A stretch of DNA of 64,000 nt from Sipunculus nudus (GCA_026874595.1 CM049309.1:30629033-30693032); one strand, 5' to 3'. Positions 39,801-54,800 are shown, numbered from the stretch's first letter. Notes: generated from the sequence alone by a model not told the origin. Program-made: numbers and translations.

Positions 39801-42800
39801 CTTTATGATATATTTCTAGTCCACCATGTACTTTACCAGTAGCTTTTTGATATCCAGTCCACCATGTCCTTTACCAGTAGCTGTATGATATATTTCCAGT
39901 CCACCATGTACTTTACCAGTAGCTGTATGATATATTTCTAGTCGACCATGTACTTTACGGGTAGCTTTTTGATATCCAGTCCACCATGTACTTTACCAGT
40001 AGCTGTATGATATATTTCCAGTCCACCATGTACTTTACCAGTAGCTGTATGATATATTTCCAGTCCACCATGTACTTTACCAGTAGCTGTATGATATATT
40101 TCCAGTCCACCATGTACTTTACCAGTAGCTTTTTTATATATTTCCAGTCCACCATGTACTTTATCAGTAGCTTTATGATATATTTCCAGTCCACCATGTA
40201 CTTTATCAGTAGCTTTATGATATATTTCAAGTCCACCATGTACTTTATCAGTAGCTTTATGATATATTTCCAGTCCACCATGTTCTTTACCAGTAGCTAT
40301 ATGATATATTTCCAGTCCACCATGTACTTTACCAGTAGCTTTTTTATATATTCCAGTCCACAATGTACTTTACCAGTAGCTGTATGATATATTTTCAGTC
40401 CACCATGTACTTTACCAGTAGCTTTATGATATATTTCCAGTCCATCATGTACTTTACCAGTAGCTTTATGATATATTCCAGTCCACCATGAAATTTACCA
40501 GCAGCTTTTTGATATATATCCAGTCTACCATGTACTTTATCAGCAGCTTTATGATATATTCAAGTCCACCATGTACTTTACCAGTAGCTTTTTGATATAT
40601 TTCCAGTCCACCATGTACTTTATCAGTAGCTTTATGATATATTTCCAGTCCATCATGTACTTTACCAGTAGCTTTATGATATATTCCAGTCCACCATGAA
40701 ATTTACCAGCAGCTTTTTGATATATTTCCAGTCTACCATGTACTTTATCAGCAGCTTAATGATATATTCAAGTCCACCATGTACTTTACCAGTAGCTTTT
40801 TGATATATTTCCAGTCCACCATGTACTTTATCAGTAGCTTTATGATATATTTCCAGTCCACCATGTACTTTATCAGTAGCTTTATGATATATTTCCAGTC
40901 CACCATGTACTTTACCAGTAGCTATATGATATATTTCCAGTCCACCATGTACTTTACCAGTAGCTGTATGATATATTTCCAGTCCACCATGTACTTTACC
41001 AGTAGCTTTTTGATATATTTCCAGTCCACCATGTACTTTATCAGTAGCTTTTTGATATATTTCCAGTCCACCATGTACTTTATCAGTAGCTTTATGATAT
41101 ATTTCCAGTCCACCATGTACTTTACCAGTAGCTATATGATATATTTCCAGTCCACCATGTACTTTACCAGTAGCTGTATGATATATTTCCAGTCCACCAT
41201 GTACTTTACCAGTAGCTTTTTGATATCCAGTCCACCATGTACTTTACCAGTAGCTGTATGATATATTTCCAGTCCACCATGTACTTTATCAGTAGCTTTA
41301 TGATATATTCCAGTCCACCATGTACTTTACCAGTAGCTTTTTGATATATTTCCAGTCCACCATGTACTTTATCAGTAGCTTTATGATATATTTCCAGTCC
41401 ACCATGTACTTTATCAGTAGCTTTATGATATATTTCCAGTCCACCATGTACTTTATCAGTAGCTTTATCATATATTTCCAGTCCATCATGTACTTTACCA
41501 GTAGCTCTATGATATATTCCAGTCCACCATGAAATTTACCAGCAGCTTTTTGATTTATTTCCAGTCCACCATGTACTTTATCAGTAGCTTTATGATATAT
41601 TTCCAGTCCACCATGTACTTTATCAGTAGCTTTATCATATATTTCCAGTCCACCATGTACTTTACCAGTAGCTTTTTGATAAATTCCAGTCCACCATGTA
41701 CTTTACCAGTAGCTGTATGATATATTTTCAGTCCACCATGTACTTTACCAGTAGCTTTATGATATATTTCCAGTCCATCATGTACTTTACCAGTAGCTCT
41801 ATGATATATTCCAGTCCACCATGAAATTTACCAGCAGCTTTTTGATTTATTTCCAGTCCACCATGTACTTTATCAGTAGCTTTATGATATATTCCAGTCC
41901 ACCATGTACTTTACCAGTAGCTTTTTGATATATTTCCAGTCCACCATGTACTTTATCAGTAGCTTTATGATATATTTCCAGTCCACCATGTACTTTACCA
42001 GTAGCTGTATGATATATTTCCAGTCCACCATGTACTTTATCAGTAGCTTTATGATATATTCCAGTCCACCATGTACTTAACCAGTAGCTTTCTGATATAT
42101 TCCAGTCCACCATGTACTTTATCAGTAGCTTTATGATATATTCCAGTCCACCATGTACTTTACCAGTAGCTTTTTGATATATTTCCAGTCCACCATGTAC
42201 TTAATCAGTAGCTGTATGATATATTTCCAGTCCATCATGTACTTTACCAGTAGCTTTTTGATATATTCAAGTCCACCATGTGCTTTACAAGTAGCTTTAT
42301 GATATATTTCCAGTCCACCATGTGCTTTACCAGTAGCTGTATGATATATTTCCAGTCCACCATGTACTTTACCAGTAGCTGTCTGATTTTTTTCCAGTCC
42401 ACAGTGTTCTTTACCAGTAGCTGTATGATATTTTTCCAGTCATCATGTACTTTACCAGTAGTTGTATGATATATTTCCAGTCCACTGTGTACTGTACCAG
42501 TAGTTGTAATATATATTTTTCCAGTCCACCATGTACTTTACTAGTAGCTGTATGATTTCTTTCCAGTCCACCATGTGCTTTACCAGTAGCTTTATGATAT
42601 ATTTCCAGTCCACCATGTGCTTTACCAGTAGCTTTTTGATATATTTCCAGTCCACCATGTACTTTATCAGTAGCTTTAAGATATATTTCCAGTCCACCAT
42701 GTGCTTTACCAGTAGCTTTATGATATATTTCCAGTCCACCATGTGCTTTACCATGAGCTGTATGATATATTTCCAGTCCACCATGTACTTTACCAGTAGC

Positions 42801-45800
42801 TTTATGATATATTTCCTGTCCACCATGTACTTTACCAGTTGCCTTTTGATATATTTCCAGTCCACCATGTACTTTATCAGTAGCTTTATGATATATTTCC
42901 AGTCCACCATGTACTTTACCAGTAGCTATATGATATATTTCCAGTCCACCATGTACTTTACCAGTAGCTGTATGATATATTTCCAGTCCACCATGTACTT
43001 TACCAGTAGCTTTTTGATATCCAGTCCACCATGTACTTTACCAGTAGCTGTATGATATATTTCCAGTCCACCATGTACTTTACCAGTAGCTGTATGATAT
43101 ATTTCCAGTTCACCATGTACTTTACCAGTAGCTTTTTGATATATTTCCAGTCCATCATGTACTTTACCAGTAGCTTTATGATATATTCCAGTCCACCATG
43201 AAATTTACCAGCAGCTTTTTGATATATTTCCAGTCCACCATGTACTTTATCAGCAGCTTTATGATATATTCAAGTCTACCATGTACTTTACCAGTAGCTT
43301 TTTGATATATTTCCATTCCACCATGTACTTTATCAGTAGCTTTTTGATATATTTCCAGTCCACCATGTACTTTATCAGTAGCTTTATGATATATTTCCAG
43401 TCCACCATGTGCTTTACCAGTAGCTTTATGATATATTTCCAGTCCACCATGTGCTTTACCAGTAGCTGTATGATATATTTCCAGTCCACCATGTACTTTA
43501 CCAGTAGCTTTATGATATATTTCCAGTCCACCATGTACTTTACCAGTAGCTTTTTGATATATTTCCAGTCCACCATGTACTTTATTAGTAGCTTTTTGAT
43601 ATATTTCCAGTCCACCATGTACTTTATCAGTAGCTTTATGATATATTTCCAGTCCACCATGTACTTTACCAGTAGCTATATGATATATTTCCAGTCCACC
43701 ATGTACTTTACCAGTAGCTGAATGATATATTTCCAGTCCACCATGTACTTTACCAGTAGCTTTATGATATATTTCCAGTCCACCATGTACTTTACCAGTA
43801 GCTATATGATATATTTCCAGTCCACCATGTACTTTACCAGTAGCTTTTTGATATCCAGTCCACCATGTACTTTACCAGTAGCTGTATGATATATTTCCAG
43901 TCCACCATGTACTTTACCAGTGGCTGTATGATATATTTCCAGTCCACCATGTACTTTACCAGTAGCTTTTTTTATATATTTCCAGTCCACCATGTACTTT
44001 ATCAGTAGCTTTTTGATATATTTCCAGTCCACCATGTACTTTATCAGTAGCTTTATGATATATTTCCAGTCCACCATGTACTTTATCAGTAGCTTTATCA
44101 TATATTTCCAGTCCACCATGTTCTTTACCAGTAGCTGTATGATATATTTCCAGGCCACCATGTACTTTACCAGTAGCTTTTTGATATATTCCAGTCCACC
44201 ATGTACTTTACCAGTAGCTGTATGATATATTTTCAGTCCACCATGTACTTTACCAGTAGCTTTATGATATATTCTAGTCCACCATGAAATTTACCAGCAG
44301 CTTTTTGATATATTTCCAGTCCACCATGTACTTTATCAGTAGCTTTATGATATATTCCAGTCCACCATGTACTTTACCAGTAGCTTTTTGATATATTTCC
44401 AGTCCACCATGTACTTTATCAGTAGCCTTATGATATATTTCCAGTCCACCATGTGCTTTACCAGTAGCTGTATGATATATTTCCAGTCCACCATGTACTT
44501 TACCAGTAGCTGTATGATATATTTCCAGTCCACCATGTACTTTACCAGTAGCTTTATGATATATTTCCAGTCCACCATGTGCTTTACCAGTAGCTGTATG
44601 ATATATTTCCAGTCCACCATGTGCTTTACCAGTAGCTTTTTTATATATTTCCAGTCCACCATGTACTTTACCAGTAGCTTTTTGATATATTTCCAGTCCA
44701 CCATGTGCTTTACCAGTAGCTTTTTGATATATTCAAGTCCACCATGTGCTTTACTAGTAGCTTTATGATATATTTCCAGTCCACCATGTGCTTTACCAGT
44801 AGCTGTATGATATATTTCCAGTCCACCATGTACTTTACCAGTAGCTTTTTGATATATTTCCAGTCCACCATGTACTTTACCAGTAGCTTTATGATATATT
44901 TCCAGTCCATAATGTGCTTTACCAGTAGCTGTATGATATATTTCCAGTCCACCATGTGCTTTACCAGTAGCTTTTTGATATATTTCCAGTCCACCATGTG
45001 CTTTTCCAGTAGCTTTATGTTATATTTCCAGTCCACCATGTGCTTTACCAGTAGCTTTTTGATATATTTCCAGTCCACCATGTGCTTTACCAGTAGCTTT
45101 TTGATATATTCAAGTCCACCATGTGCTTTACCAGTAGCTGTATGATATATTTCTAGTCCACCATGTGCTTTACCAGTAGCTGTATGATATATTTCCAGTC
45201 CACCATGTACTTTACCAGTAGCTTTTTGATATATTTCCAGTCCACCATGTACTTTACCAGTAGCTTTATGATATATTCCAGTCCACCATGTACTTTACCA
45301 GTAGCTTTTTTATATATTTCCAGTCCACCATGTACTTTACCAGTAGCTATATGATATATTTCCAGTCCACCATGTACTTTACCAGTAGCTTTATGATATA
45401 TTCCAGTCCACCATGTACTTTACCAGAAGCTTTATGATATATTCCAGTCCACCATGTACTTTATCAGTAGCTGTATGATATATTTCCAGTCCACCATGTA
45501 CTTTACCAGTAGCTATATGATATATTTCCAGTCCACCATGTACTTTACCAGTAGCTATATGATATATTTCCAGTCCAACATGTACTTAACCAGTAGCTCT
45601 TTTACATATTTCCATTCCACCATGTACTTTACCAGTAGCTGTATGATATATTTTCAGTCCACTGTGTACTTTACTAGTAGCTTTTTGATATATTTCCAGT
45701 CCACCATGTACTTTACCAGTAGCTGTATGATATATTTCCAGTCCACCATGTACTTTATCAGTAGCTTTATGATATATTTCCAGTCCACCATGTACTTTAC

Positions 45801-48800
45801 CAGTAGCTGTATGATATATTTTCAGTCCACTGTGTACTTTACCAGTAGCTTTATGATATATTTCCAGTCCACCATGTACTTTACCATTAGCTGTTTGGTT
45901 TATTTCTAGCTGCCCAATCTGCCAGACAAGGCCCACCCCATCCTGGGCATCATCATCACCATACTGACCATCCTTAATGTAAGTACAAACAGATATTTAA
46001 ATGCAATTATTATTGATATTTTTAGTCCAGTTTTGAACTTAATTATAATATAAAACCCCTGCATGTAGTGATGGGATGATAATGAAGTTGATAAAAACTT
46101 CCAAGCCCTGATATTTACAGACATTATATCTAGTAGGCAATAAAGTAATAATTTTTGCCAGAAACACGTTTGTGTCCTGAAAATTAAAAAAAAGGTTTTC
46201 ATGCATATAATTTGTAAAATCTTGTCTTTGTCCCTGTTCACAGTCACTCCATTGGACAGTCTTTTGTCAGAATTAATCTGAGATATTATTCATATGATGG
46301 ACAAAGTGTGTTCTTAGAATAACTTTTGACATTTAACTAAATATTGCACATGAACCGTTTTAATGTTGATGTCTGTGACATTGAGTGATATGAACCTTAA
46401 TCTTGCTTCTCTGTTTCTGTTCTGTCAATCATCACAACCTCCATTACTAACCAGTATATACAGATACATTTTGTGATTATATTGCATACAATAATGTTTG
46501 TATTTTGCACTAAATATTTTCTCTCCCTCAGCCTTTGGTAGCTCTGTGCCGCTGTCACCCCAAGCACAAGTATCGCCCTGTCTATAACTGGATTCATTGG
46601 TTCATCGGAACCATCGCATTTGTCCTTCAGTGTAAGTCATGTGCAACAGTGTTTGAGCAGGTTTTCACCTGTGAGCCAGCATGGAAATGCATCTTTCTCA
46701 CACCCAAAGCAAATGCTCACTGTATGTGTGATTGACTTAGGTTCAGAGAATGGCCAACTTGGTATTTCACTTACTATGCATCAGACTGGGTGAGGCAGAC
46801 AAACAGACAAACAGGTAACAGTCAGTGAAGTCTGGCTAAATAAAAAATTAAATTAAATGCATGGCACTATATTACTGCCTTATTTTTTTCAAATTTTTTT
46901 ACTTGTACTTGTTGTAATCACACTGTTGACATTTAAGTTTTGAAAGAACATGGGTCTAAAAACAACTTTTGATTTGTATTGAGAATGATGCATCTGGGGT
47001 AAAATTTGAAATGTACCAAGTCTCCTGATTGGTTCTTCAAAGTCCAAGAAATAACCAGTGTTGGCTCTCTCTAAACCAGGGTATAACAGGTAGGTGAATG
47101 CTGTGGTTGTTACACAGGGAAATGTGGTTCTCTTGGTTTGTCTGTGGCATTGTGTATGTAATATGTATGTCTTAACTCGCATATTATTAATATATATTTA
47201 ATTCTGAAATACTTTGCTAATATCTCACTGTATTCCCTGACCTGAAGGCTTGGAACACTTGGAACATATTGGTATCACTGCTGCTGATACACTATATACA
47301 AAACCCTTTTGGATTGGACCTAAAACTCGTCAACAGATATTTTTAAAATTTATATGTGGTGGTATAGCTCAGAGTAGAGAATATTGAAAGCGGGCTTATG
47401 CCTATTTCTTCTAGTGACCTTTGTCTGGATTTTACACCAGGGGAACACCAACTACACTTTTACTTTATTTTTTGGTGCAATTAAATGAGAAGGACAGAAA
47501 AAGCTCATTTATAAAACTAGGCATGTACAGAGATATAGGTCAGGTGTTAATGTATATTCAAACAAAGGTCATTACCTGGCATTGACAAAGGTGACCTTAT
47601 GTTGAGCCACTTAAACTCAAGTTGAAAGGAAAGGTTAGAATTCCCCATGAATTGTTTGTACAAATTCTGATCATTTGTTCAAATTCATTCACTACAAGAC
47701 AGTAAATATTGTGATGTGTCTGAAGTATTAGTTTTTGTAAACAGAAAAGTATCTGCCAGAATCAGAAGGCTTTCCACGAGGTGGTGGTATTTACCTGGTT
47801 ATATTCAGTGGTCATACTTTTCTTAACAATTCAAACATTGTACATACTTTGCAACTTCTTGTGTTTTTACACATGCTTATGTGTAATTCTATTCACATCT
47901 TTTTCTTGTATTTCCATGGATCTGAAATTATAGTGTTAAGAGAGGCATTCAAATTCAGCATAAGTTTCCAGCCTTCCAGGGTGACCTAGTAAAATGTGAT
48001 ATTCACAGTTCAGTTTGTTTTCAAATTGACCCAATTAATAAATAGGCAGTCACAGTTCACGCAGCCTGTGTACAAGCACAAATCATAACCATTAGACCTA
48101 GAAACCTCTCCTGAAATATTCATGGCGGTCAAGAAAAAATCTCCTTGGAAACCTGAAATTAGGTCACTTCAAACTATATGTTCTGAGCTTTGGTCCATGT
48201 TTTGGCCCCAAGAATAATTAAAAACTTGATACAAAGCTGAAATGTAGTTGATCATCTTGAGGATTTCTAATGACCCCTACAACTTTTAAAGTAATGAAGA
48301 CTTATCCCTCAAAATTGACACATCCATGTTTCCACCATGTTCTTAGTGAGTTTAAAACTGGAGAACTTGACCGGGATCTTCATGGACAAATCCGCTGAAA
48401 ACTAGAATAATTGTGAAACCTATAACTATTTAAGTATTGAAGATTCCCCCCCCCCCTCTCCAGAAAGACCACATAAGTTGTTTCCACAAAGCTCTTTGGT
48501 AAGGTAAAAACTGGTGACCTTTATTCTCAAGGTTAAATCAGCCAAATTATAGTCTATCATCTCTAGGATTTCATAAGAATTTGATAACTTTTATTTTGTC
48601 CTCAGAATTGATTGACAAATTTTCTCAAACTCCTGTTTATTCGCAGAGGAGTTTAATAACTGGTGATTCTGATCTTATTCTACTCTTGTACAAGCTGTGT
48701 AGACCAGTCACGATTGATTAAGTCTTCACATCTGTGTGACCCATCTGTTAATGAAGAACCGTGTCAACTTTAGTGTCAGGAGGTCACAGGTCAGGATCAC

Positions 48801-51800
48801 ATGTATCTGAAGTTAATCTCAGATTAGCTTTAGGCTGTCAGTGTTGTTCTAATATAGAGGTGTGGACCGCACCAGAGCCCAAAATTGTGGACCACTAAAA
48901 CAAAATACCAGACCTCTTATCCCTGGACCAATGGGTGAATGGGTCCACACCTCCATTCTAAAATATCATGTTAGTCAGCGGAGCATCGTGACCCATGGGT
49001 CACTTGTTTTCAAAATGAAATTAGCAGAACTCAAATCTGTGCATGTGCCATGTGAATGCTCCAAAGTATGCTGTGTTGGTGTTGAAGCACCATGAGCATT
49101 CAGTGACCAGGCATGCTTGATGTGGTACTGGTGACCACTTATATATGCTTCATTTCATTTTACATGTCCATCATAAATCAAATTGCACTTCAACCCAATT
49201 GAATGCATGAAGCATATTGAAAAGGTTTCAAGGATTTTATTCAAATTTTCTTGAAACAGTTTGAAACCAATTTGAATTTGTTCATGATTTAAATGTTGCT
49301 TGCATGCTTACTAAATCACCTTAACAACATTAGTGCATCGTGTTGTGCTTGAGTGGCTTTTGATTTATAATCCTCCTCATTAAACTTCGTACCTGTATGT
49401 ATATGTGAAATGCCTGGCTACTTCCCTGACTGCATCACATTACTGTTCTATGTTTATTAGTGCATGTTTATGGCTTTGCATTTTCAGCCCATCATGGCAA
49501 TATTTAGACCTAAGCCAGATGCTGCCAAACGCCCGATCTTCAATTGGGCTCACTGGGGTGTCGGGACAGTAGCACTTGTATTGTCAGGTATGGTGGCTGT
49601 GTGATGGAATCTGCTGGCTTCTCTGTAACATGCATTAACCAAAACAAACTGAAGATTTTGCATTTTCTTTTTGTTCACATGACTATAACAAGGTCACAAA
49701 ACACTATCAGTGATGCCAGTATTTTATGGTTTTAGATCTGTGTTTACTTTCATCCATCTGTAAAAATGGAGTATGTTGATTTATGTTTCATTTGAAACTT
49801 TTAAACATGATGCTTTGATACTCTCTAAATAAGATTTTTTGCTTGCTGGAAATCTTGAATTTTGGCAAGTATTTTGGTCATTTGCATATGTCTGTTTGAA
49901 ACAATGTTTGTCTGTCTTCAGTCTAAAATGCACAGTTTTGCAGCTATCACTTTCAAACTTACACAGTTGATAGAAACCCGAAGGTCCCCAAAGCATATTG
50001 ATTTTTGTCAATATTGGTCAAAGGTAGAGGTCAAGGTCATAGAAAAACATCGAAATTTTATTTTCATCATAACTTCTCCAATATTAGTTCTATCATTACT
50101 GACTTGGGCTCAATTTCTTCCACTGGGTTTTCTCCATTACCTGGTCTAGTTGATTGGTCTCAGTCTTGTGTCACATTGTCAGTATGTCTGTCTGTTTGTC
50201 CTCGATATCTCATTCTTGCTTGTTCTTGTGTCATATATATACCATTCTGCATCCAAAGGTTTGCAGGAATCTTTTTGAAATGGGTACATCTTTTGTTTTA
50301 TAAAAATATCTCAAAAGTGATTTTTCTTTTTTGAAAGTAGCCACTAGGAGGTGCTGCATGCGAAACACTCCAATAAATCAATATATGCATGGTTTAATCT
50401 ATTATTAGTCGTCTGCTGTAAAGAGACAGGACTACAAAAATGGTCCACATATGTCCATCCTTCTGTCCAGCCCCATTCTTTTACCAAATAACTCTGCTGC
50501 TTTCTTCACCAATTTTTACAATGTGGTTATAATTTGCAGGTGGTGCCACCTCTGTGTAGCGACTTTCTGCTGTCTAAAATGGTCTTTTTCACCTTTCCTC
50601 CAGTTAATAGAGTCACTATATAAGATCACTTTAGCATGCAAATCATATGCCAGGCTTCCTTGAAGCTTGGGGAATTCAAAGAATACTACATTGAAAATAA
50701 TTTTTTTCAAGCCCATGTTTCCATAGGACTTAGAATTTTGATTATCGTAAAATTTTCAGATTTCACAGGATTTCAAACTTTTTACCTTTTATTTCATGAG
50801 CCACTTTTTCAATATCTATAAAATTTTTTGACATATTTTATCATTTCACAATTTTTTAGACATTACACATTTCACTGCTGCTCATTTTTGCTTACCTTTG
50901 ATAGCTTACTCCCTGTAAGGTAAAATGGTATTTTCTGCATATTCCTCAATAAGTTAGAAAATGTTTAAATTTTAGCTTTCCTATCAAGATCAACTGTTCT
51001 TAGACCAAAGAAAATTAAATGTGCTTGACCTGAAAGATTTTGTATTCCTAAATGGTTTTTCATGCAAATCCAAATGTTACCAATTACAGCAGTTTATTAA
51101 TTCAGGTGTTTGGATACATGATGTCAAATCTAGTATCAAACATCCCAGCAACAGAAGCAGCTGTTAGCATAAAAATGTTGTAGGAATATTTTTTTCTGCA
51201 ACCATGACAGCCATATATTTTGACAACCTGTCCCTCAGGGTGTCTTGTTGAAATCTGCCAAGTTACAAATTACATCCCCCATTGCTCCCAGTTAAAACAG
51301 GGTCATCAGGATTACTAAATAGCTTATCATTTATTATCATTTTTAAATCGACTTTGTATTTTTCAAGTATTTTGAAGCTCCTATTGTTTTAGGTATATTA
51401 TTATTTCAAAAAGAAAATCAGAATGGTAAATTTCAAATATTTTTTCAAATGTAAAGGACTTGATACATGATATTGAAAACATGTAAACATTGAGGCTCCT
51501 CTGGATAAACCTTAATTATATAAATATAGCATATTGGTGGCCTTTTGTGCTGAATGCATGTTCTAAAGTAAAGAGTCAAAAGTCTTCAGCTTCATGATTT
51601 AGTCAAACACATTGCCATTTAATAATGCTCCCTCCCTTGCTTTATCTTAAAAAGTAGGTAAATTTAAAGGTCTTATTACCATGATGAAATCATGAATGAT
51701 ACAAGCAGTAAATTGATGAGCTCATTACTTCTGTATGTTAAAAAATGTTCGCAGATAAATAGTAAAGTATTAAGTGGTTAACATGATGTGTACCTTGCAA

Positions 51801-54800
51801 TATATTGTGAGAAGTCTGCATGTTTGATTTGTGCTCACAGCCCCTAATGTTTTCATCGGACTTGGGATGAGGAAGACGGGAGTTCCATCATGGCTGACGT
51901 GGGTGATGGTGGCCTTCCTGCTCTTCCATATCGTCATTGAGCTCATGCTGGAGATCCACGGCTGCATCAACTCCAAGAAGGACAAGGGTGAGTCAGTACA
52001 TGTGTACTCGTGTACACATCCACCTTAGGCCCATTTTCCATGATCGCATTTCCGCTACGAAATATCAGTCCAGTGTATGCAATTTATATCATATCCACAA
52101 TTGCATTTCTGAGTGTGGGTTATACCGACATGTACAGAAAGACAGTCATGGGAAAGGGACCATAGACTGTCAGCTGGTATTCATCAGTATGGTCAGGTTG
52201 TAGGTGTGCAGGCAGCAGGACTTTTTATGCTTCTGACACTTAGTGTCTGGGACATATAGTTTTATCCATGTCATTCATTATACAACAAGTATACACACTT
52301 TTATGCATTGCCTGCAGATATTGGCCAGTGTTCAGTGTATGGTTGGATCAAGCCAAACAGCTTGGTCAAAAAGATCCTTTCATTCAGAATGGGTGTCCTT
52401 TTCAGATTTTCTTTTAATGCATGTTAAACTGAAATATCTCACCTTGTAGCCATTTGTTATAAATAAGATACAGCAGTTCAATTTTTATATATTTTTGAAG
52501 TACTATAAATGGCAGTTTTTATGACTAAAACTTAAGACTCTAATATAGGGGTATGTGTTTATGTGTGTTGCACTGTTCCAGGGGAATAATGAAGAGCAGT
52601 TGTCTGAATTACTTTAGCAAATATAGAGATATGATTTATATGTGTGAATCTGCATATAAATTACCTAGTTTTATTTACAGCTTGCTCACCAGAGGGCGCC
52701 TAACATCACTTTGGTGCCACATAGAATGATGCTGTCAAACTGATGATGCTGAAATGCATATCTCAAACTGTAATACTCAAAAACTACACAATATGCTGAA
52801 GGGTGTCAGTAGCTTCATTGTCATTAACTCTGTATAGCCATATCAACACTTATCATCAGCTAACATATTGTGTTTGTGTCTTTGCAGAGAGAAGGGAAGA
52901 ATGGGAAATGCGTAAAAAGAACGAGTTAGGAGAGATCCCTGCTGAGTACCCAGAACCTGTGGTAAGCTCTGAATCCCTAGAAGGTCATCTTATTAAATAC
53001 TCTCAGTGGTTCAGTTAAATACTGACACAAAGTTGCTTTAAGTGAATTGTTGTTAATGGTAGATTAGGCAGATCAATACAATCATTTCAACAAATTATTA
53101 TTAAAATAGTATATCATCTGTTTTGTATGTTAAGGATACTCATTTCAAGACCATTCTCCCGGTCCTCTATATCATCTGTTTTGTACGTTCAGGGTGCTCA
53201 CTTCAAGACCATCCTCCTGGTCCTCTATATCACCTGTTTTGTACTTTCAGGATTCTCGCTTCAAGACCATCCTCCTGGTCCTCTATATCATCTGTTTTGT
53301 ACTTTCAGGGTTCTCACTTCAAGACCATCCTCCTGGTCCTCTATATCATGTGTTTTGTACATTCAGTGTGCTCACTTCAAGACCATCCTCCTGGTCCTCT
53401 ATATCATCTGTTTTGTACGTTCAGGGTGCTCACTTCAAGACCATCCTCCTGGTCCTCTATATCACCTGTTTTGTACGTTCAGGGTGCTCACTTCAAGACC
53501 ATCCTCCTGGTCCTCTATATCACCTGTTTTGTACTTTCAGGGTGCTCACTTCAAGACCATCCTCCTGGTCCTCTATATCATCTGTTTTGTACTTTCAGGG
53601 TACCCGCTTCAAGACCATCTTCCTGGTCCTCTATATCATCTGTTTTGTACTTTCAGGGTACTCACTTCAAGACCATCCAACTGGTCCTCTATATCATCTG
53701 TTTTGTACTTTCAGGGTACTCACTTCAAGACCATCCACCTGGTCCTCTATATCATCTGTTTTGTACTTTCAGGGTACTCACTTCAAGACCATCCACCTGG
53801 TCCTCTATATCATCTGTTTTGTACTTTCAGGGTGCTCACTTCAAGACCATCCTCCTGGTCCTCTATATCATCTGTTTTGTACTTTCAGGGTACCCGCTTC
53901 AAGACCATCCTCCTGGTCCTCTATATCATCTGTTTTGTACTTTCAGGGTACCCGCTCCAAGACCATCCTCCTGGTCCTCTATATCATCTGTTTTGTACTT
54001 TCAGGGTACTCACTTCAAGACCATCCACCTGGTCCTCTATATCATCTGTTTTGTACTTTCAGGGTTCTCACTTCAAGACCATCCTCCTGGTCCTCTATAT
54101 CATGTGTTTTGTACATTCAGTGTGCACACTTCAAGACCATCCTCCTGGTCCTCTATATCATCTGTTTTGTACGTTCAGGGTGCTCACTTCAAGACCATCC
54201 TCCTGGTCCTCTATATCACCTGTTTTGTACGTTCAGGGTGCTCACTTCAAGACCATCCTCCTGGTCCTCTATATCACCTGTTTTGTTCTTTCAGGGTGCT
54301 CACTTCAAGACCATCCTCCTGGTCCTCTATATCATCTGTTTTGTACTTTCAGGGTACCCGCTTCAAGACCATCTTCCTGGTCCTCTATATCATCTGTTTT
54401 GTACTTTCAGGGTACTCACTTCAAGACCATCCACCTGGTCCTCTATATCATCTGTTTTGTACTTTCAGGGTAATCACTTCAAGACCATCCACCTGGTCCT
54501 CTATATCATCTGTTTTGTACTTTGAGGGTACCCGCTTCAAGACCATCCTCCTGGTCCTTTATATCATCTGTTTTGTACTTTCAGGGTACCCGCTTCAAGA
54601 CCATCCTCCTGGTCCTCTATATCATCTGTTTTGTACTTTCAGGGTACTCACTTCAAGACCATCCACCTGGTCCTCTATATCATCTGTTTTGTACTTTCAG
54701 GGTACTCACTTCAACACCATCCTCCTGGTCCTCTATATCATCTGTTTTGTACTTTCAGGGTACTCACTTCAAGACCATCCTCCTGGTCCTCTATATCATC

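Noticed and set aside
28561-45909. Many long repetitive open frames on both strands of the 42-bp array
   Set aside because: They follow from a stop-free unit of 42 bp; frames break wherever a 38- or 41-bp unit occurs, and the array is an intron of a well-supported gene.
28402-45909. CRISPR-like array
   Set aside because: Units are contiguous with no unique spacers, and the context is a eukaryotic intron.
46532-49587. Exons 8a and 8b both constitutive
   Set aside because: 8a leaves in phase 1 while 8b enters in phase 0, so joint inclusion shifts the frame through exon 9.
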